Part shown: positions 34,524 through 42,358 of the stretch, piece after piece
Layout: the number at the start of each line of letters is the position of its first letter
Numbering within the stretch: the stretch's first letter is position 1
Origin: Thalassobius sp965218685
GTDB taxonomy: Bacteria; Pseudomonadota; Alphaproteobacteria; Rhodobacterales; Rhodobacteraceae
Reading direction: 5' to 3'
DNA: 64,000 nucleotides
Assembly: GCF_965218685.1 (NCBI RefSeq)
Contig: NZ_OZ244657.1
Location: forward strand, 1,240,001 to 1,304,000
The notes under the pieces: model-generated
Databases searched by the model: none
Seen by the model: only the letters and a program-made list of their open reading frames with translations
Told to the model about the DNA's origin: nothing
Position numbers and translations under genes: made by a program

Positions 34524-34557
34524 AAAGCGCGCGCCGGTTTCATCCAGCGCGCGCTTT
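34524..34557 (+). terminator. Hairpin downstream of the aldehyde dehydrogenase gene
   Basis: A perfect 11-bp stem AAAGCGCGCGC/GCGCGCGCTTT with a 12-nt loop, 128 bp after the stop. The T-run is only three bases, so termination efficiency is uncertain. Nothing else coding is seen in the 273-bp gap 34397-34669. Confidence 0.6.
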
Positions 34558-34609
34558 GGCATTTGGCATCTATTTCCGGCCCGTCCGGATGGTGCAGCGG
34601 GCCCCTGAA

Positions 34610-34640
34610 AAAGACAAACCCCCGGGCCAGGCACGGGGGT
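34610..34640 (-). terminator. Terminator of rpsU
   Basis: On the reverse strand the stem ACCCCCG/CGGGGGT (34640-34634 with 34624-34618) is followed by TTGTCTTTTT, 30 bp after the rpsU stop. Confidence 0.8.
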
Positions 34641-34669
34641 CTTCTTTGCATTCAAGCTGTGAGGAGATC

Positions 34670-34876
34670 TTAGAGAAGACCCTCGCGCTGAGCTTTCTTG
34701 CGTGCCAGTTTACGGGCACGGCGGACGGCTTCAGCTTTCTCGCGCGCTTTTTTGACGGACGGTTTCTCGAAATGTTGCTTAAGCTTCATTTCACGGAACA
34801 CGCCTTCACGCTGCAGCTTTTTCTTCAGAGCCCGAAGGGCCTGATCGACATTGTTGTCGCGAACGCTAACCTGCAT
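34670..34876 (-). CDS. rpsU: 30S ribosomal protein S21
   Basis: A 68-residue basic protein starting MQVSVRDNNVDQALRALKKK, with the S21 core REGVFREMKLKQHFEKPS and a Lys/Arg-rich tail. It takes part in translation initiation on the small subunit. It is monocistronic here with its own promoter and terminator. Confidence 0.97.
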   Translation of the reverse strand: MQVSVRDNNVDQALRALKKKLQREGVFREMKLKQHFEKPSVKKAREKAEAVRRARKLARKKAQREGLL

Positions 34877-34928
34877 GTGGTTTTCACCACCTTTCTAAGT
34901 TGAGTTGCAATGAATTGCAGGAGGTGGC

Positions 34929-34957
34929 CATATAGCAAAGGCCGCCCTATTTGTCTA
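34929..34957 (-). promoter_or_regulatory. Promoter of rpsU
   Basis: On the reverse strand TAGACA (34957-34952) and TATATG (34934-34929) are 17 bp apart, placing the start near 34922 and giving a leader of about 45 nt. Confidence 0.65.
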
Positions 34958-34988
34958 GGGTGTCCCAAAGCCCGAAAAGGAGCCCGCC

Positions 34989-35675
34989 ATGACCACCCCG
35001 GACCTTAAGGAAACCCTGCTGGATGCGGCGCTGAACCATGTCGCGTTTGATGGCTGGTCAGCGGAAACGTTTCAGGCCGCGGTGACGGATACGGGAACCT
35101 CGATGGCCTTGGCGCGGGCCATTTGTCCGCGCGGTGCGGCCGATCTGGCCGTGGCTTATCATCAGCGCGGAGACCGGCAGATGGTCGAACGTTTCAAGGC
35201 GCTGGACAGCACGCAGATGCGATACAGCGAAAAGGTGGCTGCCCTGGTGCGCTGCCGGATCGAGGCCGCCGATGACAAAGAGGCCGTCCGGCGCGGTACA
35301 ACCCTGTTCGCCCTGCCGCAGCACGCACCCGAGGGGGCACGGCTGATCTGGAACACCTGCGATCTGATCTGGAATACGCTGGGCGACAGCTCGGACGATG
35401 TGAACTGGTACACAAAGCGGGCGACGCTCAGCGGGGTCTATGGCTCGACCGTTCTGTTCTGGCTGGGCGACGATTCGCTGGACAATCAGGACACATGGGA
35501 GTTTTTGGATCGCCGCATAGACGACGTCATGCGGTTCGAGAAATTCAAGGCCGGTGTCCGCAACAACAAGGCGCTCAGCGCGCTTCTGGCCGGCCCCATG
35601 GCGGTGCTGTCGCAGGTGAAACCCCCTGCCAGCGCGCGTGACGACCTGCCCGGCCATTTCAATAACGAGACCTGA
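34989..35675 (+). CDS. COQ9 family protein (ubiquinone biosynthesis)
   Basis: A 228-residue helical protein of the COQ9 family, which has a TetR-like fold, binds lipids and presents ubiquinone intermediates to the COQ7 hydroxylase at the membrane. Typical segments are LLDAALNHVAFDGWSAETF near the N terminus and DDVNWYTKRATLSGVYGSTVLFWL. AAAAGGAG precedes ATG 34989. It lies 10 bp before a quinone oxidoreductase gene, consistent with a quinone-related operon. Confidence 0.9.
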   Translation: MTTPDLKETLLDAALNHVAFDGWSAETFQAAVTDTGTSMALARAICPRGAADLAVAYHQRGDRQMVERFKALDSTQMRYSEKVAALVRCRIEAADDKEAVRRGTTLFALPQHAPEGARLIWNTCDLIWNTLGDSSDDVNWYTKRATLSGVYGSTVLFWLGDDSLDNQDTWEFLDRRIDDVMRFEKFKAGVRNNKALSALLAGPMAVLSQVKPPASARDDLPGHFNNET

Positions 35676-35685
35676 GGAGAACGCG

Positions 35686-36666
35686 ATGAGCGATATGATG
35701 CGGGCGGTGGAAATCACCGAACCGGGTGGACCCGATGTCCTGAAGCTGTGTGAGCGGCCGGTGCCCCAGCCTGCCGCGGGGCAGGTGGTGATCAAGGTGG
35801 CTTATGCGGGCGTGAACCGCCCCGATGCCCTGCAGCGTGCGGGGTCTTATGCGCCGCCGCCCACCGCCAGCGATCTGCCGGGACTGGAAGCCGCGGGCGA
35901 GATCGTGGCGATTGGCGCAGGTGTCAGCGGCTGGTCCGTTGGCGATCAGGTTTGCGCCTTGCTGCCCGGAGGCGGTTATGCCGAGTACGTGGCGACACCT
36001 GCTGCGCATTGCCTGCCGGTGCCTCAGGGCATGGGTTTGAAAGAGGCCGCCTGCCTGCCCGAGACCTATTTCACCGTCTGGTCCAACGTCTTTCAGCGGG
36101 GTGGCCTGAAGGCGGGTGAAAGGTTCTTGATCCATGGCGGTTCGTCCGGGATTGGCACGACCGCGATCCAGTTGGCCCGTGAATTCGGTGCGCGTGTGTT
36201 TGTCACCGTCGGCAATCAGGAAAAGGCCGCCGCTTGTGCAGCGCTGGGGGCCGAGCGGACGATAATTTACAAAGACGAAGACTTCGTGGACGTGATGAAA
36301 GCCGAAGGCGGCGCTGATCTGATCCTTGATATGGTTGGCGGGCTGTACATCCCGCGCAATATCCGCGCGCTGGCTGATGACGGCCGCCTGGTGCAGATCG
36401 CTTTCCTGCAGGGCCCCAAGGTTGAGATGAACTTTGTCCAGGTGATGACGCGCCGCCTGACGATAACAGGTTCGACCCTGCGCCCACAAAGCGATCTGGC
36501 CAAGGCCAAGATCGCAGACAGCCTGCGCGAAAACGTCTGGCCGTTGCTGGACGCGGGCAAGATCGCGCCCGTGATGGACAGCGAATTTGATCTGGCTGAC
36601 GCCAGCAAGGCGCACGCGCGGATGGAAAGCGGTGGTCATATCGGTAAGATTGTTCTGAAGGTCTAA
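35686..36666 (+). CDS. NAD(P)H quinone oxidoreductase (PIG3 family, zinc-independent MDR)
   Basis: A 326-residue medium-chain dehydrogenase/reductase of the PIG3/quinone oxidoreductase group (MRAVEITEPGGPDVLKL, AYAGVNRPDALQRAG, LIHGGSSGIGTTAIQLAREFGA). Cys and His zinc ligands of alcohol dehydrogenases are absent. It reduces quinones or alpha,beta-unsaturated carbonyls with NADPH. ATG 35686 follows GAGGAGA and begins 10 bp after the COQ9-type gene. A second, different quinone reductase follows 23 bp later. Confidence 0.9.
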   Translation: MSDMMRAVEITEPGGPDVLKLCERPVPQPAAGQVVIKVAYAGVNRPDALQRAGSYAPPPTASDLPGLEAAGEIVAIGAGVSGWSVGDQVCALLPGGGYAEYVATPAAHCLPVPQGMGLKEAACLPETYFTVWSNVFQRGGLKAGERFLIHGGSSGIGTTAIQLAREFGARVFVTVGNQEKAAACAALGAERTIIYKDEDFVDVMKAEGGADLILDMVGGLYIPRNIRALADDGRLVQIAFLQGPKVEMNFVQVMTRRLTITGSTLRPQSDLAKAKIADSLRENVWPLLDAGKIAPVMDSEFDLADASKAHARMESGGHIGKIVLKV

Positions 36667-36689
36667 GGTCGCAAACGGGAGGGGACGAC

Positions 36690-37664
36690 ATGGCGAAAAC
36701 AGTAGTGATCCACGAATACGGTGGGGCCGATGTTATGCAGATCGAGGATCGCCCCGTTGGCGATCCCGGCCCGGGCGAGATTCGCATTGCGCACAAGGCT
36801 TGCGGGCTGAACTTCATCGACTGCTATCAGCGCAGCGGGCTGTATCCGCTGGACTTGCCCCTGACGCTGGGAATGGAGGCTGCGGGCGTTATCGAAGCCG
36901 TGGGCGAGGGAGTCACCCATCTTAAGGTCGGCGATCGCGCAGCCTATGCGGCCATGCCTCCGGGTGCGTACAGCGAGGCTCGGGTAATGCCCGCCGCGCA
37001 AGTGTGTCCGCTGCCGGACGGCGTGTCATTCGAGGACGGTGCGGCGATGATGCTCAAGGGCATGACGGCCCAATATCTGTTCCACCGCACAACTCCGCTA
37101 AAGGCTGGAGACACGGTTCTGTTTCATGCTGCCGCTGGCGGTGTGGGGCTGATCGCCTGCCAATGGGCCCGATCCGAGGGGATCACCCTGATCGGCACCG
37201 CCGGCACCGATGAAAAATGCCAACTGGCGCTGGACCACGGCGCCACGCATTGCATCAACTACCGGACCCAGGATTTCGCCGCGCGTGTGCGAGAGCTGAC
37301 GGACGGCGCCGGTGTTGATGTTGTGATGGATGCGGTCGGTGCGGACACATTCGAGGGATCGTTGGATAGCCTCAAGCCCTTGGGAATGATGATTTCGTTC
37401 GGGAATGCCTCGGGGCCTGTGCCGCCGTTCAGTTTGAGCATTCTGGGTCAAAAAGGCTCGCTTAAAGTCACACGTCCGACATTGTTCACCCACATCGCAG
37501 AACACGACACGTGTCAGGAAATGGCGCGGCACCTGTTCAGTAAAGTTCTGGCCGGGGATGTGAAAATCCGAATCGATCAGCGTTTCGAATTGGACAACGT
37601 GGTCGAGGCACATAAAGCCCTTGAAGCTCGGAAAACGACTGGCTGCACGATTTTACTTCCCTGA
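36690..37664 (+). CDS. Quinone oxidoreductase (Qor-type, zinc-independent MDR)
   Basis: A 324-residue quinone reductase of the E. coli Qor type: NFIDCYQRSGLYPLDLP, LTLGMEAAGVIEAVGEGV and LFHAAAGGVGLIACQWAR (NADPH motif AAGGVG). It is related to, but clearly distinct from, its PIG3-type neighbour, so this is a pair of MDR genes rather than a fresh duplication. GGAGG precedes ATG 36690. It is probably the third gene of the COQ9-led operon. Confidence 0.92.
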   Translation: MAKTVVIHEYGGADVMQIEDRPVGDPGPGEIRIAHKACGLNFIDCYQRSGLYPLDLPLTLGMEAAGVIEAVGEGVTHLKVGDRAAYAAMPPGAYSEARVMPAAQVCPLPDGVSFEDGAAMMLKGMTAQYLFHRTTPLKAGDTVLFHAAAGGVGLIACQWARSEGITLIGTAGTDEKCQLALDHGATHCINYRTQDFAARVRELTDGAGVDVVMDAVGADTFEGSLDSLKPLGMMISFGNASGPVPPFSLSILGQKGSLKVTRPTLFTHIAEHDTCQEMARHLFSKVLAGDVKIRIDQRFELDNVVEAHKALEARKTTGCTILLP

Positions 37665-37839
37665 CCCAAGTTCTGGTGGAAAAAAACGCACACTTCCATT
37701 CATTGTTCACGCAATTGGGGTGGGAGTGTCGAAAAAGCCATCACAAAGCTTTGAATGTGTTTTGTTTTCAACGAGATAAGTTGCATTTTTCATCCCAATA
37801 GTCCAAACGCGCTGCATGCTATTTTGGAAGGGAGCACTA

Positions 37840-38178
37840 ATGATGGCAGACCCAAAGACAATATCGGCGGCCACTCTGGCCGAGTTGTCCTTGCCTGAGT
37901 TGAAAGCGTTGCAGAAGAAAATCGGCAAAGCAATTGACTCGTATGAAGACCGACAAAAACAGGCCGCGTTGGCCGAGCTTGAGGCGAAAGCCAAGGAAAT
38001 GGGTTTCAGCCTGTCCGAATTGACGGGGCAGCCGCTGAAAGGTGTTAAATCCAAAGGGGCGCCGCGATTTGCCCATCCCAGCGATCCAAGCAAAACCTGG
38101 ACCGGAAAAGGCCGCCGCCCCCACTGGTTCACTTCTGCACTGGAAACGGGCAAATCGCCCGATGACTTGGCCCTTTAA
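37840..38178 (+). CDS. H-NS family nucleoid-associated protein (HvrA-like)
   Basis: A 112-residue H-NS homologue: an N-terminal coiled-coil dimerisation region (about 10-55, LPELKALQKKIGKAI) and a C-terminal AT-DNA-binding motif with TWTGKGRRPHWF (about 85-97), as in Rhodobacter HvrA. Such proteins bridge AT-rich DNA and silence acquired or light/redox-regulated genes. GGAAGGGAG precedes tandem ATGs at 37840 and 37843. The upstream 175 bp is markedly AT-rich compared with its surroundings, which would suit autoregulation. Confidence 0.88.
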   Translation: MMADPKTISAATLAELSLPELKALQKKIGKAIDSYEDRQKQAALAELEAKAKEMGFSLSELTGQPLKGVKSKGAPRFAHPSDPSKTWTGKGRRPHWFTSALETGKSPDDLAL

Positions 38179-38196
38179 TACGTCTTGTAAAAGCTT

Positions 38197-38838
38197 TTAA
38201 CGGACGGGTGTGAACAACGCATCCGTCCGTTTGCAATCCCGCACCACGTCTTGTCCGCACGGCACCGGTTGCAGGGACTTGGACAGGCACAGGCGTGCCT
38301 CTTGGATGTGCCCTTCGCGGCAAGTGATGGTCAGCATATCCGGTGTCCAGCCTGGGTTTTCCTTCAAAAAGGCCGCCTCCACCACCGAAGGGCGGATCTT
38401 CACGGGTTTGCTGAGCTTGCGGAAAATCTGAGGGCGGTTGACCTGCTTATAGGCACGGCGGGACAGCTCGTAGTACTGACTGGCGGTCAGGCCCGAACAT
38501 GTGCCGTGCTTTTTCCACTGGTACCAGGCCAGCCCCGAACTGCCCATGATATCCGTCATATCTTCGGTCATGCTGCGGGTTGGTTGAGGCTCCAGCGTCC
38601 GGCAAAATGACGGCCAGCCGCGATGATATTGCGGCCACAGCCCATGCAGAACCCAGCCGTAATCGTGCCGGTCGTCACATTGGGGGGATCCGCGCTTGTC
38701 GCCTTCAACCGCGCACCAGTTGGGCGACCAGCTAAGCGCCAGAACGTAGTAGTCGAACTGGCCGGATTTTTCCCCTTCAGCACGGGCGGGGGTGGCGAAA
38801 CTCAGCACAAAAAGCAGGGCCAAACTGACAAATCTCAT
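38197..38838 (-). CDS. Secreted ribonuclease T2 family protein
   Basis: A 213-residue RNase T2 homologue with a signal peptide (about 1-20, cut after ATPARA), so it acts in the periplasm or outside. The first active-site motif HGLWPQ (His65) is intact. The second reads WYQWKKHGTC (His111), where the usual catalytic Glu of the HEWxKHG motif appears as Gln107. Paired cysteines are plentiful, as in the family. It converges on the H-NS gene 18 bp away. RNA degradation for nutrient recovery is the family role. Confidence 0.9.
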   Translation of the reverse strand: MRFVSLALLFVLSFATPARAEGEKSGQFDYYVLALSWSPNWCAVEGDKRGSPQCDDRHDYGWVLHGLWPQYHRGWPSFCRTLEPQPTRSMTEDMTDIMGSSGLAWYQWKKHGTCSGLTASQYYELSRRAYKQVNRPQIFRKLSKPVKIRPSVVEAAFLKENPGWTPDMLTITCREGHIQEARLCLSKSLQPVPCGQDVVRDCKRTDALFTPVR

Positions 38839-38963
38839 TCACTCTTTCCTTCTTTGGCAAAGGCCACTATATAGGCCCCAAGTTCCCCTACAATGGAAAC
38901 CCGCCCGAACGAGGGCCGCCTGATTTCAGGCAACGGGGAAGATTTGCGTCAAGGAGAGATGAC

Positions 38964-39707
38964 ATGGCCAAACCAATTATGGCGAAAGCAACCGCTGTTT
39001 GGCTGATCGACAACACCACGATCAGCTTCAAGCAGATTGCCGATTTTGTCGGGATGCACGAGCTGGAAATTCAAGGCATCGCCGATGGCGACGTGGCCCC
39101 CGGCGTAAAGGGCTTTGACCCGGTCGCCAACAACCAGCTGACCGACGAAGAGATCGCCACCGCCGAGAAAAATCCGCTGCACAAGCTGAAGCTGAAGTAT
39201 AACGCCGCCGCTCAGGGTGAAGAAAAACGCCGTGGCCCGCGCTATACGCCCCTGTCGAAACGTCAGGACCGTCCTAACTCGATCCTGTGGCTGGTGAAAT
39301 TTCACCCCGAGCTGACCGACGGCCAGATCGCCAAGCTGGTGGGCACCACCAAGCCGACGATCCAGTCGATCCGCAACCGCGAGCACTGGAACATCGCCAA
39401 CATGCAGCCGATCGACCCGGTTGCGCTGGGCCTGTGTAAACAGTCCGAGCTGGATGCCGCCGTTCAGAAAGCCGCCGCCAAGAAAGCCGCCGATGGCGAG
39501 GCGATGTCGGATGACGAGCGCCGCAAGCTGCTGTCGACCGAACAAAGCCTGACCATGGAGACCGAGCCGAAGATCCCAACTGCGATCGAGGGTCTGGAAA
39601 CCTTCAGCCTGAAGGACGACGAAGAAGAGAAGAAGGACGAGGATTTCTCGGACGCCGACAGCTTCTTCAACCTTCCCGGTGGATCGGACGACGACGAACA
39701 GCCGTGA
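38964..39707 (+). CDS. DUF1013 family protein (TrcR-like transcriptional regulator)
   Basis: A 247-residue protein of DUF1013, conserved in Alphaproteobacteria and named TrcR in some annotations as a cell-cycle transcriptional regulator. Two helix-turn-helix-like stretches are visible: TTISFKQIADFVGMHELEIQ (about 17-36) and LTDGQIAKLVGTTKPTIQSI (about 115-134). A highly acidic C-terminal tail (about 205-247) follows. AAGGAGAG precedes ATG 38964. DNA or RNA-polymerase contact is plausible. The function is assigned by family only. Confidence 0.88.
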   Translation: MAKPIMAKATAVWLIDNTTISFKQIADFVGMHELEIQGIADGDVAPGVKGFDPVANNQLTDEEIATAEKNPLHKLKLKYNAAAQGEEKRRGPRYTPLSKRQDRPNSILWLVKFHPELTDGQIAKLVGTTKPTIQSIRNREHWNIANMQPIDPVALGLCKQSELDAAVQKAAAKKAADGEAMSDDERRKLLSTEQSLTMETEPKIPTAIEGLETFSLKDDEEEKKDEDFSDADSFFNLPGGSDDDEQP

Positions 39708-39729
39708 TTTTGGGCCTCGTGAAGCATAC

Positions 39730-39760
39730 AAAGACCCGGGCGAAACGCTCGGGTCTTTTG
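39730..39760 (+). terminator. Terminator after the DUF1013 gene
   Basis: A 9-bp stem AAAGACCCG/CGGGTCTTT (39730-39738 with 39750-39758), with inner GCG/CGC pairing and a T-tract, 22 bp after the stop codon. Confidence 0.88.
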
Positions 39761-39799
39761 CGTTTGGGCCCAGTGATTCTGTCCGCACCGGCCGGGTCC

Positions 39800-40153
39800 A
39801 TGTTGCGGGCGTGGCGCAGCTGCTCGGCGTGAATTTGATCGTATTTCAGGTGCTGACCGGCGGCGCCCCAGAAGATCATCGAATTTGTGCGAATTTTTGC
39901 ACCTAACGGGGCGCCGTCGTGGCGTTCCAACTTTTGATCAGAAATTAGGTGCGTCCGCACCTGGCGGAAATTCTTACGCACCGGTGCAAATTTTTCTTGA
40001 TCGGTAAGGGGCTTGGCCCTAAATCCCGCCGTCACAGACGCCAACGCACGCGCCTCTGGCCGGGTCCGGATACGGGCTTGTGTTTACGTAGCGACGGTAA
40101 CGTCTCCCTTGGAAGTGAGCGGTCATATATGGCCGGGTCTATTGGAGATGACC
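39800..40153 (+). ncRNA. Structured 5' leader of the decarboxylase gene (speF-type candidate)
   Basis: The 446-bp gap before the ornithine-type decarboxylase has no convincing long gene but several inverted repeats: GTGC-N8-GCAC (39886-39901), AGGTGCG-TC-CGCACCT (39947-39962) and the palindrome GCACCGGTGC (39979-39988). Near the start codon CGTCTCC (40101-40107) can pair with GGAGATG (40144-40150), hiding the ribosome site. A hairpin GGTCATATATGGCC lies between them. Alphaproteobacterial ornithine decarboxylase genes are known to carry the speF RNA element, and position and length fit, but I could not match its consensus from memory. Confidence 0.5.
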
Positions 40154-41326
40154 ATGAACGCATACGTAGCACCCTTCACGGGCAGTGACGCCATTCGCAC
40201 CTGCGATGGTATCGAGGCCTTTATCCGTTCCATGAATTTTGATCGCCCCACGCTGGTGCTGGAACGCGCCGCTGTGGCGCGGCAATTCCAGGCGCTGAAG
40301 GCTGGCTTGGGCCGCGCAGACATCCATTATGCCGTCAAGGCGAACCCGGCGCGCGAAGTGCTGGAGGTGCTGGTTGCCGAAGGCAGCCACTTTGACGCTG
40401 CATCTCGCGCCGAGATCGAGCTGTGCCTGTCACTGGGGGCGCACCCCTCGGGGATTTCGTTCGGCAACACGATCAAGCGGCCTTCGGATATTGCGTTCGC
40501 TCATCAGGTTGGGATCACCCTATTCGCCGCGGATGCCGAGGAAGAGCTGGAAAAGATCGCAGAACACGCACCCGGCGCGCAGGTCTATGTCCGTCTGCTG
40601 GTCGGTTCGACCGAGGCGGACTGGCCGCTGTCGCGCAAGTTCGGTTGCGACCCGGCGATGGCGCTGCGCTTGATGGGCCGCGCGGTCGAGCTGGGGCTGC
40701 AGCCGGTCGGCCTGTCTTTCCACGTCGGCAGTCAAACCAAACGCGCCGAGATGTGGGTGGACACGCTGGATCAGGTTGCCGCCGTATGGACCACGGCTCG
40801 CGCACAGGGGTTTGACCTGTCGCTGATTAACATTGGTGGCGGATTTCCCGCCTTTTATGGCGAGGCGATCGAGCCCCCCACCATCTACGCCGCCCGCGTG
40901 ATGGAAATGGTCGAGGCACGGTTCCCCGGTGCCGAACGTATCATGGCCGAACCGGGCCGCGGTATGGTGGCCGAGGCAGGCATGATCGCCGCCGAGGTTC
41001 TGCTGGTCTCGCGCAAGTCCGACGACGACCTGCTGCGCTGGGTCTATCTGGATATCGGTAAATTCTCGGGTCTGGCCGAAACCATGGACGAGGCGATCCG
41101 CTACCAGTTCATCACCGATCGTGACCATGAGGACACCGGTCCGTGCGTGCTGGCCGGTCCCAGCTGTGACAGCGCCGACGTTCTGTATGAAAAGCGGCCC
41201 GTTCAATTGCCCGTTGGGCTGAAAGCTGGCGATCGCATCATCATCCGCAATTGCGGTGCCTATACCTCGACCTATGCGTCAGTCGGGTTCAACGGGTTCC
41301 CGCCGCTGGACGTGGTGGTGATTTAA
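40154..41326 (+). CDS. Type III PLP-dependent ornithine/lysine decarboxylase
   Basis: A 390-residue alanine-racemase-fold (type III) decarboxylase of the eukaryotic-like ornithine decarboxylase family. PLP Lys62 lies in YAVKANP, HVGSQ and INIGGGFPAFY bind PLP phosphate, EPGRGMV follows, and the catalytic Cys is in GPSCDSADVLYE. It makes putrescine (or cadaverine) for polyamine synthesis; substrate choice between Orn and Lys cannot be read here. ATG 40154 is 6 nt after GGAG; ATG 40148 is too close. It overlaps recR at the 3' end by 4 bp (convergent). Confidence 0.92.
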   Translation: MNAYVAPFTGSDAIRTCDGIEAFIRSMNFDRPTLVLERAAVARQFQALKAGLGRADIHYAVKANPAREVLEVLVAEGSHFDAASRAEIELCLSLGAHPSGISFGNTIKRPSDIAFAHQVGITLFAADAEEELEKIAEHAPGAQVYVRLLVGSTEADWPLSRKFGCDPAMALRLMGRAVELGLQPVGLSFHVGSQTKRAEMWVDTLDQVAAVWTTARAQGFDLSLINIGGGFPAFYGEAIEPPTIYAARVMEMVEARFPGAERIMAEPGRGMVAEAGMIAAEVLLVSRKSDDDLLRWVYLDIGKFSGLAETMDEAIRYQFITDRDHEDTGPCVLAGPSCDSADVLYEKRPVQLPVGLKAGDRIIIRNCGAYTSTYASVGFNGFPPLDVVVI

Positions 41327-41916
41327 AGCGGTTTACGCGCATTCAGGGCGGCGGTGATGGTGCCGTCGTCCAGATAATCCAGCTCGCCGCCGATGGGCAC
41401 GCCTTGCGCCAGCGAGCTAAGCGTAACCTGACCTTCAAGCTGATCGGCGATGTAATGGGCGGTGGTCTGGCCGTCGATGGTGGCATTCAGCGCAAGGATC
41501 ACCTCGGTTACGCCTTCGGATTTCACGCGGTCAACCAGCCGGGGGATGCGCAGCTCGTCCGGGCCGATGGAATCCAGTGCCGACAAGGTGCCGCCCAACA
41601 CGTGATAGCGGCCCTTGAATACGCCCGATCGTTCCATCGCCCACAGGTCGGCCACGTCTTCGACAACGCACAGAACGCCGGTGGCCCGCGCCTCGGAGGT
41701 GCAGATATCGCAGACGTCCCCGGAGCCGATATTGCCGCAGTTCAGGCATTCGCGCGCGGTGTCGGCGACGGCCTGCATTTGGGCTGCCAAGGGGCTTAGC
41801 AGCAGGGCGCGTTTGCGGATCAGGTGCAGCACCGCGCGCCGGGCCGAGCGGGGGCCAAGCCCGGGCAGCTTGGCCATCGTCTCGATCAGAGCGTCAATAT
41901 CGCGGTTGCTGCTCAT
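41323..41916 (-). CDS. recR: Recombination protein RecR
   Basis: A 197-residue RecR: N-terminal helix-hairpin-helix (LPGLGPRSARRAVLHLI), a four-Cys zinc finger (CLNCGNIGSGDVCDIC, about 57-72), then a Toprim domain (VVEDVADLWAMERSG) and C-terminal Walker-B-like segment. With RecF/RecO it loads RecA at gaps. It is the third gene of a dnaX-ybaB-recR operon with a 6-bp gap to ybaB. recO, its partner, is encoded 17 kb away in this window. Confidence 0.97.
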   Translation of the reverse strand: MSSNRDIDALIETMAKLPGLGPRSARRAVLHLIRKRALLLSPLAAQMQAVADTARECLNCGNIGSGDVCDICTSEARATGVLCVVEDVADLWAMERSGVFKGRYHVLGGTLSALDSIGPDELRIPRLVDRVKSEGVTEVILALNATIDGQTTAHYIADQLEGQVTLSSLAQGVPIGGELDYLDDGTITAALNARKPL

Positions 41917-41922
41917 GCCGGA

Positions 41923-42267
41923 TCAGAAGGGCAGTTTCATGTCCGCGGGCAGGCCCAGACCTTCGGTCAATTTGGCCATCTCGGCCTGAGCTTTATCGGC
42001 CGCCTTGGCCTGCGCGTCCTTGATTGCGGCCAGGATCAGATCCTCGACCACTTCTTTTTCGTCGGGTTGGAAGATCGAGGGGTCAATGTCCAGCGCCGTC
42101 AGTTCGGATTTCAGGGTGCAGGTTGCCTTGACCAGCCCCGCACCGGATTCACCGGTCACGGTCATAGTGGCCATTTCCTCTTGCAGGGTGGTCATTTTTT
42201 CCTGCATTTCCTTGGCGGTTTTCATCATCTTGGCCATATCGCCAAGGTTGCCTAGACCTTTCAGCAT
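41923..42267 (-). CDS. YbaB/EbfC nucleoid-associated protein
   Basis: A 114-residue DNA-binding protein of the YbaB/EbfC family: MLKGLGNLGDMAKMMKTAKE start, a long N-terminal helix that dimerises (about 8-40) and the conserved EEMATMTVTGESGAGLV strand region. It binds DNA as a dimer and often sits between dnaX and recR, as here. ATG 42267 is the family start; longer readings run into the intergenic region. Confidence 0.95.
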   Translation of the reverse strand: MLKGLGNLGDMAKMMKTAKEMQEKMTTLQEEMATMTVTGESGAGLVKATCTLKSELTALDIDPSIFQPDEKEVVEDLILAAIKDAQAKAADKAQAEMAKLTEGLGLPADMKLPF

Positions 42268-42358
42268 ATGCTGTCTCCTGTGTGTCGGGCGCGGGGTGCG
42301 CGGGATGTGTTTGCCTTCATATCGCAGTGCCGAGGGGTGCGGACAAGGGGCAGGGCGG

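Noticed and set aside
32777..34651. A 624-codon minus-strand frame opposite the aldehyde dehydrogenase gene
   Set aside because: The plus-strand gene has all catalytic motifs; the opposite frame has none and arises from codon bias.
40013..40153. N-terminal extension of the decarboxylase from the start at 40013
   Set aside because: The extension has no family similarity and the ATG at 40154 has a correctly spaced GGAG; the region is better explained as a structured leader.
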